Shown here: positions 7,301 through 15,426 of the stretch, piece after piece
Layout: each line of letters starts with the position of its first letter
How positions within the stretch are numbered: position 1 is the stretch's first letter
Source: Pedobacter nyackensis
GTDB lineage: Bacteria > Bacteroidota > Bacteroidia > Sphingobacteriales > Sphingobacteriaceae
Direction: 5' to 3'
Length of the DNA stretch: 64,000 bases
NCBI RefSeq assembly: GCF_900176505.1
Contig: NZ_FWYB01000005.1
Coordinates: 124,001-188,000, forward strand
Made by a program: the position numbers and the translations under genes
The notes under the pieces: generated by a model
Databases searched by the model: none
What the model saw: the letters and a program-made list of their open reading frames with translations, nothing else
Told to the model about the DNA's origin: nothing

Positions 7301-7762
7301 TTGTACTCAAAAGATCAGGCATCACAAATAAAGCAGGAATTCTGGACCACATTTGGTCAGTATATTGCACCTCAATTATCAGCTGAAGGTTCAAGAATTA
7401 ACTGGATCAACTATAAAACCGGAGTAAAACACCTTTTTTTTAAAATGCAGGCAGATAAACGTCATGCTTCTATAGCTATCGAAATTACGCATCCTGATGT
7501 GGGCATGCAGGAGTTGGTGTTCGAACAATTTAAAGAATTCAGAAGATTACTTGAAAATCAGCTGGAGGAAGAGTGGGACTGGGAGCTTCATACGCATGAT
7601 GAGTATGGAAAGACAATAAGCCGGATTTATACGGTTTTACCAAATGTAAGTATATTTAAAAAAGAAGACTGGCCCGCGCTAATTTCATTTTTCAAGCCAA
7701 GAATGATAGCTCTGGATGAATTCTGGAACGATGCACAAGCTGGGTTTGAAGTGTTTAAATAA
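7301..7762 (+). CDS. DUF4268 family protein
   Basis: The 153-residue protein matches DUF4268: an N-terminal helix (KQEFWTTFGQYIAPQLS), the strand INWINYKTGVKHLFFKMQ, the ASIAIEITHPD strand, a helix around FEQFKEFRRLLENQLEEEWDWE, and a closing FKPRMIALDEFWNDA. This domain resembles restriction-endonuclease-like folds and occurs alone or in larger proteins; the role of stand-alone copies is unknown. The start is a TTG: an in-frame stop lies at 7277-7279 and no ATG or GTG intervenes. TATTTTTG at 7232-7239 may be its -7 element. The gene is 12 bases before the carbonic-anhydrase-like gene. Confidence 0.8.
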   Translation: MYSKDQASQIKQEFWTTFGQYIAPQLSAEGSRINWINYKTGVKHLFFKMQADKRHASIAIEITHPDVGMQELVFEQFKEFRRLLENQLEEEWDWELHTHDEYGKTISRIYTVLPNVSIFKKEDWPALISFFKPRMIALDEFWNDAQAGFEVFK

Positions 7763-7774
7763 CGCGAAATATAG

Positions 7775-8512
7775 ATGGACAAGAAGTATCTGAGTACAGT
7801 GCATAAGATTTATCCGGCAGCAAGAACAACTGAACATGCTATTGATGGCTTACTGGATGTGATTGAAAGGAAGCTGGGCTTAAAAGCCGGACAGTTGATG
7901 TATGCCGATAGCATATGTTGCGATGATGTAAATATTATTCAGTATCCGGCCAGGGCTTACGAGATGCTTGGCCCCTTTAAAATGGGTGGTTTAAGTGGAT
8001 TCCCTTTTGCAGGAATTTCAGGTATGAATGCTTTTGCCAATCACGTGCCTGAGGAAGGAGCAGTAGTGATTTTTTACGCTCCGCATATTGGAATTTCCAG
8101 AGCAGGTAAAATAGGAGAGATTCATCGCATCGGACAATCAGATAACTCAGCTTGCTGTGGTGCTGCCGTGGGAGCCTTAACTAAACTGATGAATAATGAG
8201 ATTCTGATGGACGATATCACGGTACTTGATTACCAGATGAATGCCATTGAGCAGATTTTTTTGCGTCATAAAGACCGGATAAAAAATGCAGAGCATCCAA
8301 TTCTTGAGGCGACGGAAGTGATGTATGAAGCTATTGAACAGCGTATAGATGTACTGATTTCGAAAACGCATTATCCTTGTAAACATATCATTATTGCAGG
8401 TGGGATTTTTATCAACGGTGACAAAGACACGGAGTCTTACTGTGAATATAAACGCTTTGAGCACCGAAACCTCGAAACCGGTCAAACCTCCGACTGGATG
8501 AAGGATTTTTAG
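7775..8512 (+). CDS. LCIB/C-type carbonic anhydrase domain protein (candidate)
   Basis: The 245-residue protein resembles the limiting-CO2-inducible B/C family (theta/beta-like carbonic anhydrases). Expected zinc ligands and site residues are all present in order: Cys48 or Cys49 in DSICCDDVN with Asp50/Asp51, His104 in YAPHIGI, and Cys127 or Cys128 in NSACCGA. The glycine-rich GGLSGFPFAGISGMNAFANHVP block and the IHRIGQ segment also fit. Family knowledge: LCIB proteins hydrate CO2 or take part in carbon concentration; several homologues are active zinc enzymes. It follows DUF4268 by 12 bases, implying cotranscription. Activity here is inference. Confidence 0.7.
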   Translation: MDKKYLSTVHKIYPAARTTEHAIDGLLDVIERKLGLKAGQLMYADSICCDDVNIIQYPARAYEMLGPFKMGGLSGFPFAGISGMNAFANHVPEEGAVVIFYAPHIGISRAGKIGEIHRIGQSDNSACCGAAVGALTKLMNNEILMDDITVLDYQMNAIEQIFLRHKDRIKNAEHPILEATEVMYEAIEQRIDVLISKTHYPCKHIIIAGGIFINGDKDTESYCEYKRFEHRNLETGQTSDWMKDF

Positions 8513-8553
8513 GAAAAAATCGGGTATATTGTGCTGTTAAAAATTTTACATAC

Positions 8554-9006
8554 ATGAAGCAACTCGTTATTATTTTTTCTTTCCTGCTGTTAAGCAGCAT
8601 CTCTTTTTCTGCCCAATCTCAAACAAAACCCACTTTTACCGGCGCAAAAGCTACACTGAAGCACTATAAAGTACTATATGTACTAAATAATGGTGAGGAA
8701 AAAAGAATTGGCGCTATCCTTCGAAACATTAAAAATGCAATGGAAGATCCGCGAATTAAAGGTAAACTAGAAGTTGAACTGATAGTTTTTGGGGATGGAG
8801 TAGCATTGTACAATAAGAATAGCCCGTATATGGATAAACTAAAGGATTTAATGTCGAAGGGCGTATTACTGGCGCAGTGCGAAAATACCCTTAAGGAACG
8901 AAACATTGATAAAAGTACTTTATATGATTTTATTAGCTATGTACCGAGTGGCAATGGCGAGATCATCATCAGACAACAACAAGGCTGGGCAGTAATCCAT
9001 CCTTAA
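8554..9006 (+). CDS. Secreted DsrE-family protein
   Basis: The 150-residue protein opens with a clear signal peptide (MKQLVIIFSFLLLSSISFSAQSQ). The mature part fits the DsrE/YchN fold: a strand KVLYVLNN, helix RIGAILRNIKNAM, strand LEVELIVFGDGV, the QCENTLKER segment holding the only mature cysteine, and the closing VPSGNGEIIIRQQQGWAVIHP. DsrE proteins are small sulfur-carrier or structural proteins. Export by signal peptide is common in Bacteroidota copies, but their role is not known. It stands 41 bases after the LCIB-like gene and 36 before the hydrolase. Confidence 0.82.
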   Translation: MKQLVIIFSFLLLSSISFSAQSQTKPTFTGAKATLKHYKVLYVLNNGEEKRIGAILRNIKNAMEDPRIKGKLEVELIVFGDGVALYNKNSPYMDKLKDLMSKGVLLAQCENTLKERNIDKSTLYDFISYVPSGNGEIIIRQQQGWAVIHP

Positions 9007-9042
9007 ATCTTAAACATAGAAATTTTTAAACCCTTTATTTAT

Positions 9043-10359
9043 ATGAAGAAAATATTCCTGGTATTTTTTGCCTTATTCATTTCGAACGCATCGTTTTCTC
9101 AAGGTGTTTTCAACCTTATCGGTAAGTCGCAAAATCTGTTTGACCTGCTTTCTCAAAATAAGTATACAGAAGCCTACGCTTATTTCGACCCTACTTTTCA
9201 GTCTAAGGTAACAATGGATAATTTAAAGTCGTTATGGGGTCAAATAGATGAGCGATTCGGAAAACTAGATGCCTTAAACGTACAAAGTACTAAAGCTGAG
9301 GGAGCGTTTTATACTGTTATTGTGGAAGGTAAGTTTGCAAAAGATACACAGAGTTTTATGCTTGCCTACAATAAAATGGAACAGATCGTTGGCTTTTTTC
9401 TTCAACCGAAGTCTACAACGGCTTCATACGTGTCACCTGCATATGCCGATACGACATTATATAAAGAGACAGAGATTTATGTTAAAGCCACAGGTCATAA
9501 TCTCGTAGGAATGTTAACTGTTCCCAAAAAGGCAACTAGCTTTCCGGTAGTTGTTTTGGTACATGGTTCCGGTCCAAATGATATGGACGAAACTGTTGGT
9601 CCAAATAAACCGCTTAAAGATTTGGCAGCTGGTTTGGCGGCTAAAGGTGTTGGCAGCATCCGTTATGTGAAAAGAACTATGCTTTACCAAAACGAATTCG
9701 GTGGTGCTTTTACTGTTAAGGAAGAAGTTTTAGACGATGCACTAGCTGCTATAGCTCTGGCGCGAACAATCCCTGAAGTTGATAAAAAACAAATTTATTT
9801 GTTGGGTCATAGTCTGGGAGGAATGCTAGCTCCAAGACTGGCTGCGTTAGCGCCTGATTTAAATGGGGTTTTGTTACTCGCCGCCCCAGCAAGGTCATTA
9901 ACAGATATTCTGGTGGAGCAGAATAAATACATGTTTACACGAGTTAAGGATACCACTCAGACCGGTAAATTGCAGCTTGATACAGCAATTAAAATGCTCG
10001 ATCAAACCAGGATTACTAAATTGGGTACGATGAAGCCTGATTCTACTGTTTTGTTTTTACCTGCATCTTATTGGGTTGATCTTAATAATTACAATCAGGT
10101 TGAGGTAGCAAAAAAGTTGAAGCAACGCATTTTTGTAGCTCAAGGAGCTTATGATTTTCAGGTGTCGACCGTTGACTATGATTTATGGAATGCAGCGCTT
10201 GGTAAAAAGAAGAATGCCTGGCTAAAATTGTACCCTAGTCTTAATCATTTGATGAGTTGGCAGACGGAGAAGGGATCGATGGAACAATATAATGCGCCTT
10301 CAAATGTATCAGAAGAATTAATCACGGATATTGTTGAGTGGGTTAAAGCCAAATCGTAA
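9043..10359 (+). CDS. Secreted alpha/beta hydrolase with N-terminal DUF3887 domain
   Basis: The 438-residue protein has a signal peptide (MKKIFLVFFALFISNASFS), an N-terminal DUF3887-type domain around residues 25-130 (LLSQNKYTEAYAYFDPTF, then YTVIVEGKFAKDTQ) and a C-terminal alpha/beta hydrolase of the S33/dienelactone hydrolase type. Visible catalytic features are the oxyanion loop VLVHGSGPNDMDETVG and the nucleophile elbow LLGHSLGG near residue 255; the late NHLMSW segment carries the likely catalytic His, and GAYDFQV the Asp. Such proteins act as periplasmic esterases or peptidases. Substrate is unknown. The gene follows the DsrE gene on the same strand. Confidence 0.85.
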   Translation: MKKIFLVFFALFISNASFSQGVFNLIGKSQNLFDLLSQNKYTEAYAYFDPTFQSKVTMDNLKSLWGQIDERFGKLDALNVQSTKAEGAFYTVIVEGKFAKDTQSFMLAYNKMEQIVGFFLQPKSTTASYVSPAYADTTLYKETEIYVKATGHNLVGMLTVPKKATSFPVVVLVHGSGPNDMDETVGPNKPLKDLAAGLAAKGVGSIRYVKRTMLYQNEFGGAFTVKEEVLDDALAAIALARTIPEVDKKQIYLLGHSLGGMLAPRLAALAPDLNGVLLLAAPARSLTDILVEQNKYMFTRVKDTTQTGKLQLDTAIKMLDQTRITKLGTMKPDSTVLFLPASYWVDLNNYNQVEVAKKLKQRIFVAQGAYDFQVSTVDYDLWNAALGKKKNAWLKLYPSLNHLMSWQTEKGSMEQYNAPSNVSEELITDIVEWVKAKS

Positions 10360-10367
10360 TTAAAACC

Positions 10368-10616
10368 TTAGTTTAATGTAAAAATGAAGTCCGCCTCATC
10401 TGAATTACCTACATAGAATTTAAGGGTAGTTTTAGGCGATTTGATCAACGGTGCAATTGGAGAGATAATGTCTGAAAATTGCATCTTTAACATATCCATA
10501 TCAGTTTCTTCCGGTACGCGGATCAAAAGGTCACCACCACTGCTTTTTATTTTCCAGTCTCCAAATGCCTCATCTTTTTGTAGCATTTGCTTCCATTCCT
10601 GTTGATACTTTCCCAT
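10368..10616 (-). CDS. Small conserved-looking hypothetical protein
   Basis: This 82-residue protein is soluble and mildly acidic. It begins with MGKYQQEWKQMLQKDEAFGDWKI and ends in alternating strands (TLKFYVGNSDEADFIFTLN). No signal peptide or membrane helix is seen and I recognise no family. It is convergent with the hydrolase (8-base gap) and stands alone on its strand. The amphipathic pattern and normal codon use support a real gene. Confidence 0.65.
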   Translation of the reverse strand: MGKYQQEWKQMLQKDEAFGDWKIKSSGGDLLIRVPEETDMDMLKMQFSDIISPIAPLIKSPKTTLKFYVGNSDEADFIFTLN

Positions 10617-10775
10617 GATTTCTTTGTTTTTATAAAGTTAAAAACTTAGTTGATTTTTTTTGCATTAAGCAATGTTCTCTTATTCACCGTGATTAAATAT
10701 AAAAATAGATCCGTTGTATTTGTTCTTTATGGAAACGGAACAATTGTTGCATCCTGCTATTATAACACAAATAAA

Positions 10776-11477
10776 ATGAAGATAGATATGATTAAAAGTA
10801 TTGCTGCAAAATTAGTTTTAACACTTACTTTAATATTAGGAATTAACATGGTCAGCAATGCTGACGTAATCAGGCTAGTGGTTAAAGAAGATCTGGCCAG
10901 TTGCACAGGTGTAGCACCTATGACCTGCATGCAGGTGAAATATAAAAACAGTAAAAACTGGGAACTGTTTTACAGTCCGATCTCCGGTTTCAAATATCAG
11001 CCGGGCTATCGTTATGTGATTCTGGTGAACCGTACCAAAAGAACAAATGTTCCTGCAGACGCGTCGGCGTATGAATATAAGCTGAAAAAGGTGCTGAGGA
11101 AAGTGAAAATGAAACAAAATACAACAACTGCATGGGATTTTGTACTGAAACACAAATGGAAACTGATTCAGATGAATGGTGTAACACAAAATGACTCTCC
11201 GGTATACATGACATTCGATGGAGAGCAGAAACGTGTTAGTGGTAAATCCGGTTGTAATTCCTTCTTTGGTGGTTATGATAAAAGTGATGGTAAACTAAGC
11301 TTTAAACAAATGGCCGGAACAATGATGGCCTGCAGCCCGGAATTGAATAAATTGGAACGTGAGTTTTTAACCTTGATAGGAGATAAAACCTTTAAATATG
11401 ACGTTGCCGAACAAACACTTAACCTGTACCAAGGCAATAAGTTGGTATTAATGTTTGGAATGGCACCATTGAAATAA
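10776..11477 (+). CDS. DUF4377 plus META domain protein (exported)
   Basis: The 233-residue protein has a signal peptide (MKIDMIKSIAAKLVLTLTLILG, cleavage near SNA-D). A DUF4377 domain spans about residues 30-115 (CTGVAPMTCMQVKYKNSKNW, then ISGFKYQPGYRYVILV). A META/HslJ domain follows at about 125-233 (HKWKLIQMNG, KSGCNSFFGGY, AGTMMACSPELNKLE). META proteins are linked to heat-inducible novobiocin resistance or envelope roles, but the molecular function is not established. A longer frame begins at 10650; I choose 10776 because it places the signal peptide at the N-terminus. It is followed by a strong terminator. Confidence 0.83.
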   Translation: MKIDMIKSIAAKLVLTLTLILGINMVSNADVIRLVVKEDLASCTGVAPMTCMQVKYKNSKNWELFYSPISGFKYQPGYRYVILVNRTKRTNVPADASAYEYKLKKVLRKVKMKQNTTTAWDFVLKHKWKLIQMNGVTQNDSPVYMTFDGEQKRVSGKSGCNSFFGGYDKSDGKLSFKQMAGTMMACSPELNKLEREFLTLIGDKTFKYDVAEQTLNLYQGNKLVLMFGMAPLK

Positions 11478-11526
11478 AACATTATCCGATCTTTTTTAGT
11501 TAAAGGTATTAAAGATCATTTTTTGG

Positions 11527-11575
11527 CGGCTGGGATGATAGGGTTAGGGACCTATTATTTCAGCCGTTTTTATTT
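11527..11575 (+). terminator. Rho-independent terminator after the META gene
   Basis: A 16-base-pair stem (11527-11542 with 11551-11566, three G-T pairs, 8-base loop) is followed by a T-rich run at 11567-11575. It lies 49 bases after the META stop and before the marR promoter, separating the two transcripts. Confidence 0.85.
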
Positions 11576-11578
11576 TTC

Positions 11579-11609
11579 TTGGAAGCTATATATTAACTTA
11601 ATATATTTG
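11579..11609 (+). promoter_or_regulatory. marR promoter (-33 TTG, -7 TATATTTG)
   Basis: TTG at 11579-11581 and TATATTTG at 11602-11609 are spaced by 20 bases, matching the Bacteroidota housekeeping consensus. The expected start point near 11616 lies inside the palindromic operator at 11609-11634, so bound repressor would block initiation. Confidence 0.75.
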
Positions 11610-11634
11610 GTAAATATTTACGTAAGTGTTTACC
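11609..11634. promoter_or_regulatory. Probable MarR operator: nested palindromes
   Basis: Two tandem 12-base palindromes, GTAAATATTTAC (11610-11621, perfect) and GTAAGTGTTTAC (11622-11633, imperfect), together make a 26-base imperfect palindrome centred on TTACGTAA. It covers the predicted start point and ends 3 bases before the marR ATG. MarR dimers typically autoregulate through such sites (inference). Confidence 0.7.
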
Positions 11635-11637
11635 TAT

Positions 11638-12120
11638 ATGGCGCAGAATATTATCAATGAACTTGGTCCCTTAGCCATTGGCTCTAGAATGAGAAGACTT
11701 TATGATGCTTTATCTAAAGATGCAGCAAGGATTTATGAAGACCATGAATTGCAATTTGACATCAAGTATTTCACACTGTTTTTCCTCATCAGTAAGCGAA
11801 AGCAGATTGGAATAATGGATATCGCTGAAGAGTTGAGTCTTACACATCCCGCAATTATTCATTTAGCTAAAGACTTAGAAAAAAAAGGATACATCGAATC
11901 AGTGAGTGCGCCAGGCGATAGCAGAAAAAGAATGCTTCAACTCTCTGCAAAAGGTAAAAAAAGTTTACCCGCTTTTAAAAAGGTATGGGAGAAGATCAAT
12001 TTTTTAAATGAACAGCTTTTTGCTCAGCAACACCAGTTGTTACAAACGCTCGAAGCCATTGAAAAAACGCTGGAAGAAACGTCCTACTATAAAAGATTTC
12101 AAAATGTTACAACTCGATAA
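11638..12120 (+). CDS. MarR-family transcriptional regulator
   Basis: The 160-residue protein has the MarR winged helix-turn-helix: LFFLISKRKQIGIMDIAEEL, the recognition helix region LTHPAIIHLAKDLEKKGYIESV and the wing APGDSRKRMLQLSAKGK. Flanking helices would form the dimer interface. I choose the ATG at 11638; a GTG at 11626 lies within the operator. MarR proteins are cytoplasmic repressors released by small ligands. The coding region overlaps the following acetyltransferase by 17 bases, so both are controlled together, and the operator at 11609-11634 suggests autoregulation. In Bacteroidota such MarR-GNAT pairs are common; the ligand is unknown. Confidence 0.88.
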   Translation: MAQNIINELGPLAIGSRMRRLYDALSKDAARIYEDHELQFDIKYFTLFFLISKRKQIGIMDIAEELSLTHPAIIHLAKDLEKKGYIESVSAPGDSRKRMLQLSAKGKKSLPAFKKVWEKINFLNEQLFAQQHQLLQTLEAIEKTLEETSYYKRFQNVTTR

Positions 12121-12787
12121 CCCCACCTGGAATGCCTTAACCAGTACCCATCAGCACTTTGCGTTAGGAGCAGATACTGCTAAGCGATATCCTGCAAATG
12201 TTTTACCTTTTGTAGGTTTTGACAGCAAGGCCCTTAACCCCTTTGAGATCCTTAAAAATATAGTAACACCAGGCGAAGTTATTTATGTCGTAGGTGACCT
12301 TCCAGAACTTCCCTCCTCATGGACTGTATCGGATAAAATAGAGGGCGACCAAATGGTTTGTTCTCAATTGATCGATATCAAGTATGATGAAAGCACTGAA
12401 CTTTTAAAACTAGGAGCAGCAGATGCACCGGAAATGTACGCGTTGATTAATCGTGTACAACCCGGATTTTATAAGGAAGATACGGCGAAACTTGGATCCT
12501 ATTATGGGATCAGGGTAAACGGGCAATTGGTTGCGATGGCTGGGGAAAGACTTAAAATGACAGGTTTGAGCGAGGTGAGTGCGGTTTGTACACATCCCGA
12601 TCATACCGGTAAAGGCTATGCCGGCCAATTGGTTTCACTGGTCTGTAAACAGATGATTACGCAAGACAAGACCCCTTTTCTGCACGTAGTGAGTAGTAAT
12701 GAAAGAGCAATTAAGCTCTACGAGCGACTAGGTTTTGTAAAGCGAAGGAGTATTCCTTTTTGGAAGATTAAAGTAAGTGAGGATTAA
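12104..12787 (+). CDS. GNAT-family N-acetyltransferase (FR47-like)
   Basis: The 227-residue protein carries a C-terminal GNAT domain from about residue 100. The acetyl-CoA binding region reads VSAVCTHPDHTGKGYAGQLVSLV, with the expected R/Q-x-x-G-x-G/A pattern relaxed to TGKGYAG, followed by FLHVVSSNERAIKLYERLGF, the classic motif B. The N-terminal half (residues 1-95) is a divergent arm seen in FR47-like proteins. The start is the ATG at 12104, overlapping marR by 17 bases in another frame; an earlier in-frame ATG at 12008 lies deep inside marR and encodes a basic stretch unlike the family. Substrate is unknown. Confidence 0.86.
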   Translation: MLQLDNPTWNALTSTHQHFALGADTAKRYPANVLPFVGFDSKALNPFEILKNIVTPGEVIYVVGDLPELPSSWTVSDKIEGDQMVCSQLIDIKYDESTELLKLGAADAPEMYALINRVQPGFYKEDTAKLGSYYGIRVNGQLVAMAGERLKMTGLSEVSAVCTHPDHTGKGYAGQLVSLVCKQMITQDKTPFLHVVSSNERAIKLYERLGFVKRRSIPFWKIKVSED

Positions 12788-12935
12788 GCTTACTTATGCA
12801 GTGTCTTTAATACGCCATTTATTTATATATAAAAGTAGCAATCTTTTTGAGTTTAATGGAAATAATGTATCGTGCTAATATTTTGTAAAGTCGCATGATG
12901 TAATTAACTTCAGATCCTATAAAAGAAGGAACAAT

Positions 12936-13526
12936 TTGGAAGATGCCATAAAAGGACTTGTGCCTCATGTATTAAGTTTCATTGTTAGTGAATTTTGTAA
13001 ATATGGCTTTTTAATCGCCTATGAAAAGGACTTGTCTGATTTAAAGGGATTGATTGAACCTGATTCTATTTCTGCAGAAGATTTTGAATTGCTGGAGGCG
13101 GTAGATGATCCGGTCGTCCAGTTACTGCTTCGCTCAATCGATAAGGTCGTGAATTGCTCGAAAACTTATTTCATGATCAATAATCTGGACGAGTATGAGG
13201 TTATGGAAAATGAAGAGTACAATCAGTTGGCTTCTGATAATTATTATATCTACATCATTGATTGGGAAAATAAGACTTATGAGGACCTGCTGATCAATCT
13301 GAATGCGGTTTATTTTACCATCGCCAGATTGCTTTACCATTGTGCGACTCAAATCAGACGTAACGAGATTGAATTGCCGGATGAGTTTTATGATGATGAG
13401 TTTCTGGATCATTACAATGAATTACTGGATCGGAAGCTGCAATCTGAGGACAAGAATGTCGCTTTGCTTTACGATCTTATTGCTGATTTGAATTTAGATT
13501 TATATGACATTGACCAGTTGTCTTAG
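12936..13526 (+). CDS. Acidic hypothetical protein
   Basis: The 196-residue protein is strongly acidic, with clusters such as NLDEYEVMENEEYNQ and ELPDEFYDDEFLDHYNELL, and is predicted mostly helical and soluble. I recognise no family. It starts with TTG at 12936, supported by the purine-rich AAAAGAAGGA placed 6-15 bases upstream; there is no in-frame ATG near the start. It is a monocistronic-looking gene between the GNAT gene and the cupin. Its codon use resembles its neighbours. The high acidity and helix content would fit a DNA-mimic or binding partner, but nothing else supports that. Confidence 0.7.
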   Translation: MEDAIKGLVPHVLSFIVSEFCKYGFLIAYEKDLSDLKGLIEPDSISAEDFELLEAVDDPVVQLLLRSIDKVVNCSKTYFMINNLDEYEVMENEEYNQLASDNYYIYIIDWENKTYEDLLINLNAVYFTIARLLYHCATQIRRNEIELPDEFYDDEFLDHYNELLDRKLQSEDKNVALLYDLIADLNLDLYDIDQLS

Positions 13527-13551
13527 TAAGTCCTAATTAAATTGATATTAT

Positions 13552-13559
13552 TATCTTTG
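13552..13559 (+). promoter_or_regulatory. -7 element TATCTTTG before the cupin gene
   Basis: TATCTTTG fits the Bacteroidota -7 consensus exactly and lies 22 bases before the cupin ATG. No clear -33 TTG is found at the right distance, so the call is tentative. Confidence 0.5.
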
Positions 13560-13581
13560 GGGACAACTAATACCACAAATA

Positions 13582-14079
13582 ATGTCAGATCAGAAAAAAG
13601 AGATATTCGATAGTGTTGCACAAAGATTAAAAATTGAGGGTTTTAATGTAATTACACGCGATGAGAGTCGCCCATGGGGTGGTTTTTTCGTAATCGATGA
13701 AGAACAGGCTCAGCAATTTGCAAATGTATATTTTGATAAAATAAATGTTGAGGATTTAAAAGTATCAGGTAAACTGAGTCCTAAAATATTAATCGTTGCA
13801 CCTAATACCCGTCTTTCATGGCAATATCATCACCGCCGTGCGGAAATATGGAGAGTTGTAAATGGAACTGTTGGAGTAATCACCAGTGATACTGACGAGC
13901 AGGGGCCTGTACAGCAGCTTGTTCCGGGACAAACCATAGAGCTTAAGCAAGGCGAACGTCACCGCTTAATTGGATTGTCTGACTGGGGTATAGTTTCAGA
14001 AATATGGCAACACACCGATACCAATCAGCCTTCAGATGAAGATGATATTGTTAGGGTTCAGGATGATTTCGGACGTTAA
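13582..14079 (+). CDS. Cupin-domain protein, phosphomannose-isomerase type II like
   Basis: The 165-residue protein has the pattern of small PMI-like cupins: the RPWGGFFVID entry, metal-site cupin motif WQYHHRRAEIWRVVNG (His-His and Glu), and the second motif GERHRLIGLSDWGIVSEIW. It closes with the typical DEDDIVRVQDDFGR. The related enzyme class isomerises mannose-6-phosphate, but small stand-alone copies may have other sugar-phosphate roles. It is cytoplasmic (no signal peptide) and sits 55 bases downstream of the acidic gene and upstream of the desaturase, with its own -7 element. Confidence 0.82.
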   Translation: MSDQKKEIFDSVAQRLKIEGFNVITRDESRPWGGFFVIDEEQAQQFANVYFDKINVEDLKVSGKLSPKILIVAPNTRLSWQYHHRRAEIWRVVNGTVGVITSDTDEQGPVQQLVPGQTIELKQGERHRLIGLSDWGIVSEIWQHTDTNQPSDEDDIVRVQDDFGR

Positions 14080-14137
14080 GTATCAAATTATTACAAACTA
14101 AAATTTTACCAATACTTATATCCGTTAACAACAAATA

Positions 14138-14869
14138 ATGATAATTTTAATTTTTTTCCTTTTACACTGGTTCTTATCACTTTTTTCTCAAACATTCTTT
14201 TTACATAGATATGCTTCGCATAAGATGTTTAAAATGAATACTTTCTGGGAGAAGTTCTTTTATTTGATTACGTTCTTATCGCAGGGTTCTTCTTTTTTGA
14301 ATCCAAGGGCTTACGCCATATTACACCGCATGCATCATGCGTTTAGTGATACCGAAAAAGATCCACATTCTCCACATTTTGTAAAGGATGTTTGGGGAAT
14401 GATGATTCAAACAAAAAATATTTATCTGAACTATGCAAAGTATAACGTTGAACCTGAAGAACAATTCAGAGACAATTATCCATCATGGCCAATTATCGAT
14501 AAAATTGGTGATTCCTGGATTACGCGTTTCGTATTTATTGGTTTCTACGTGTGGTTCTATGTAACTTTTGCTACAGCATGGTGGATGTTCCTATTGTTAC
14601 CTATACACTTTTTAATGGGACCACTTCATGGTGCAATCGTAAACTGGTGTGGACATAAATATGGTTATAGCAATCACGACAACAGCGACCATAGTAAGAA
14701 TTCATTGCCTCTGGATTTTTTAATGTTGGGAGAGTTGTTTCAGAATAACCATCATAAAAAACCAAACAGCCCGAATTTCGCTTCGCGTTGGTTTGAGTTT
14801 GATCCTACTTATCCGTTGATGAAAGTGATGCACTGGATGCGGATTATAAAGATTAGGAAGACAAATTAA
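14138..14869 (+). CDS. Acyl-CoA (fatty acid) desaturase
   Basis: The 243-residue membrane protein belongs to the stearoyl-CoA desaturase-like di-iron family. Three histidine boxes are visible: HRYASH (His23 and His28), [17 protein letters not shown] near residue 63, and QNNHHKKPN near residue 202; a further [14 protein letters not shown] segment near 166 carries extra ligands. Hydrophobic stretches at residues 1-20, 38-55 and 130-165 place it in the inner membrane. The family introduces double bonds into acyl chains using O2, which adjusts membrane fluidity. It is followed by a strong terminator. Confidence 0.9.
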   Translation: MIILIFFLLHWFLSLFSQTFFLHRYASHKMFKMNTFWEKFFYLITFLSQGSSFLNPRAYAILHRMHHAFSDTEKDPHSPHFVKDVWGMMIQTKNIYLNYAKYNVEPEEQFRDNYPSWPIIDKIGDSWITRFVFIGFYVWFYVTFATAWWMFLLLPIHFLMGPLHGAIVNWCGHKYGYSNHDNSDHSKNSLPLDFLMLGELFQNNHHKKPNSPNFASRWFEFDPTYPLMKVMHWMRIIKIRKTN

Positions 14870-14898
14870 GTGATCACTGAATTTGTTGGAGAAAAAAA

Positions 14899-14936
14899 CA
14901 AAAAACGAGGGTTCCACATTGGAACTCTCGTTTTTT
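14899..14936. terminator. Bidirectional terminator between convergent genes
   Basis: A long stem (arms about 14899-14915 and 14919-14936, core AACGAGGGTTCCA with its complement, loop CAT, one G-T pair) has an A run on its left and a T run on its right. It can serve both the desaturase and the SH3-domain gene. Confidence 0.8.
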
Positions 14937-14985
14937 GTTAATGTAAGTTTTAGTTGCAAAAGTTCAGTCTTATGCAACCCTTGTA

Positions 14986-15408
14986 TTAAGCTAAAGGCGT
15001 TAGATATTGGGTGTACGAATACCCTTCTTCGCCTTGATCTGTTTTAATTAACCACCACTGGTCGTTTGCTTTGTTTACCAGGGTTACCACTTCGTTTCTG
15101 GCAGCTTTTCCTACAATATCGTCGTTAGTACTGGGTCCTTTACGGATGTTCAGGTTAGAACTGTTAGTGGTTACTTTTAATTTAGTTCCTTCAGTAACAC
15201 CGGCTACGCTGTTGATATTCATAACGAGGTCGCCCGATGCATAATTTGGATCCAGACGTTCATATGTGTCCCACAACTGTTGTTTTACAGCACCGCTGGT
15301 TGAACCATCAATATACAATACACCATCTTGCTCACGTATATTTAAGCCGCTTACGCCGGCAGTATTTGCGGTTTCTATCAGTTCTTTATATTTTTCTTGT
15401 AAAGCCAT
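14986..15408 (-). CDS. BON-like plus SH3b domain protein
   Basis: The 140-residue protein has an N-terminal BON/LysM-type segment (residues 1-65: ALQEKYKELIETANTAGVSGLNI, then GVLYIDGSTSG) and a C-terminal bacterial SH3 domain (residues 75-138: LKVTTNSSNLNIRKGPSTND, VTLVNKANDQWWLIKT, EEGYSYTQYL). SH3b domains of this type bind peptidoglycan peptides. There is no signal peptide, which is unusual for such a domain. It follows the BON lipoprotein by 18 bases on the same strand, so both are probably translated from one mRNA. Function is inferred from domains only. Confidence 0.8.
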   Translation of the reverse strand: MALQEKYKELIETANTAGVSGLNIREQDGVLYIDGSTSGAVKQQLWDTYERLDPNYASGDLVMNINSVAGVTEGTKLKVTTNSSNLNIRKGPSTNDDIVGKAARNEVVTLVNKANDQWWLIKTDQGEEGYSYTQYLTPLA

Positions 15409-15426
15409 TTTTTTGTTCCTCCTTAA

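Noticed and set aside
10650..10775. Earlier start for the META-domain protein
   Set aside because: It would put 42 residues before the signal peptide, which should be at the N-terminus.
11610..11633. Tandem GTAAnnnnTTAC units as the start of a repeat array
   Set aside because: Only two units are present and they sit on a promoter, so an operator is the better reading.
12008..12103. Earlier start for the acetyltransferase inside marR
   Set aside because: The added segment is Lys-rich and unlike GNAT N-termini; the 17-base overlap start is typical.
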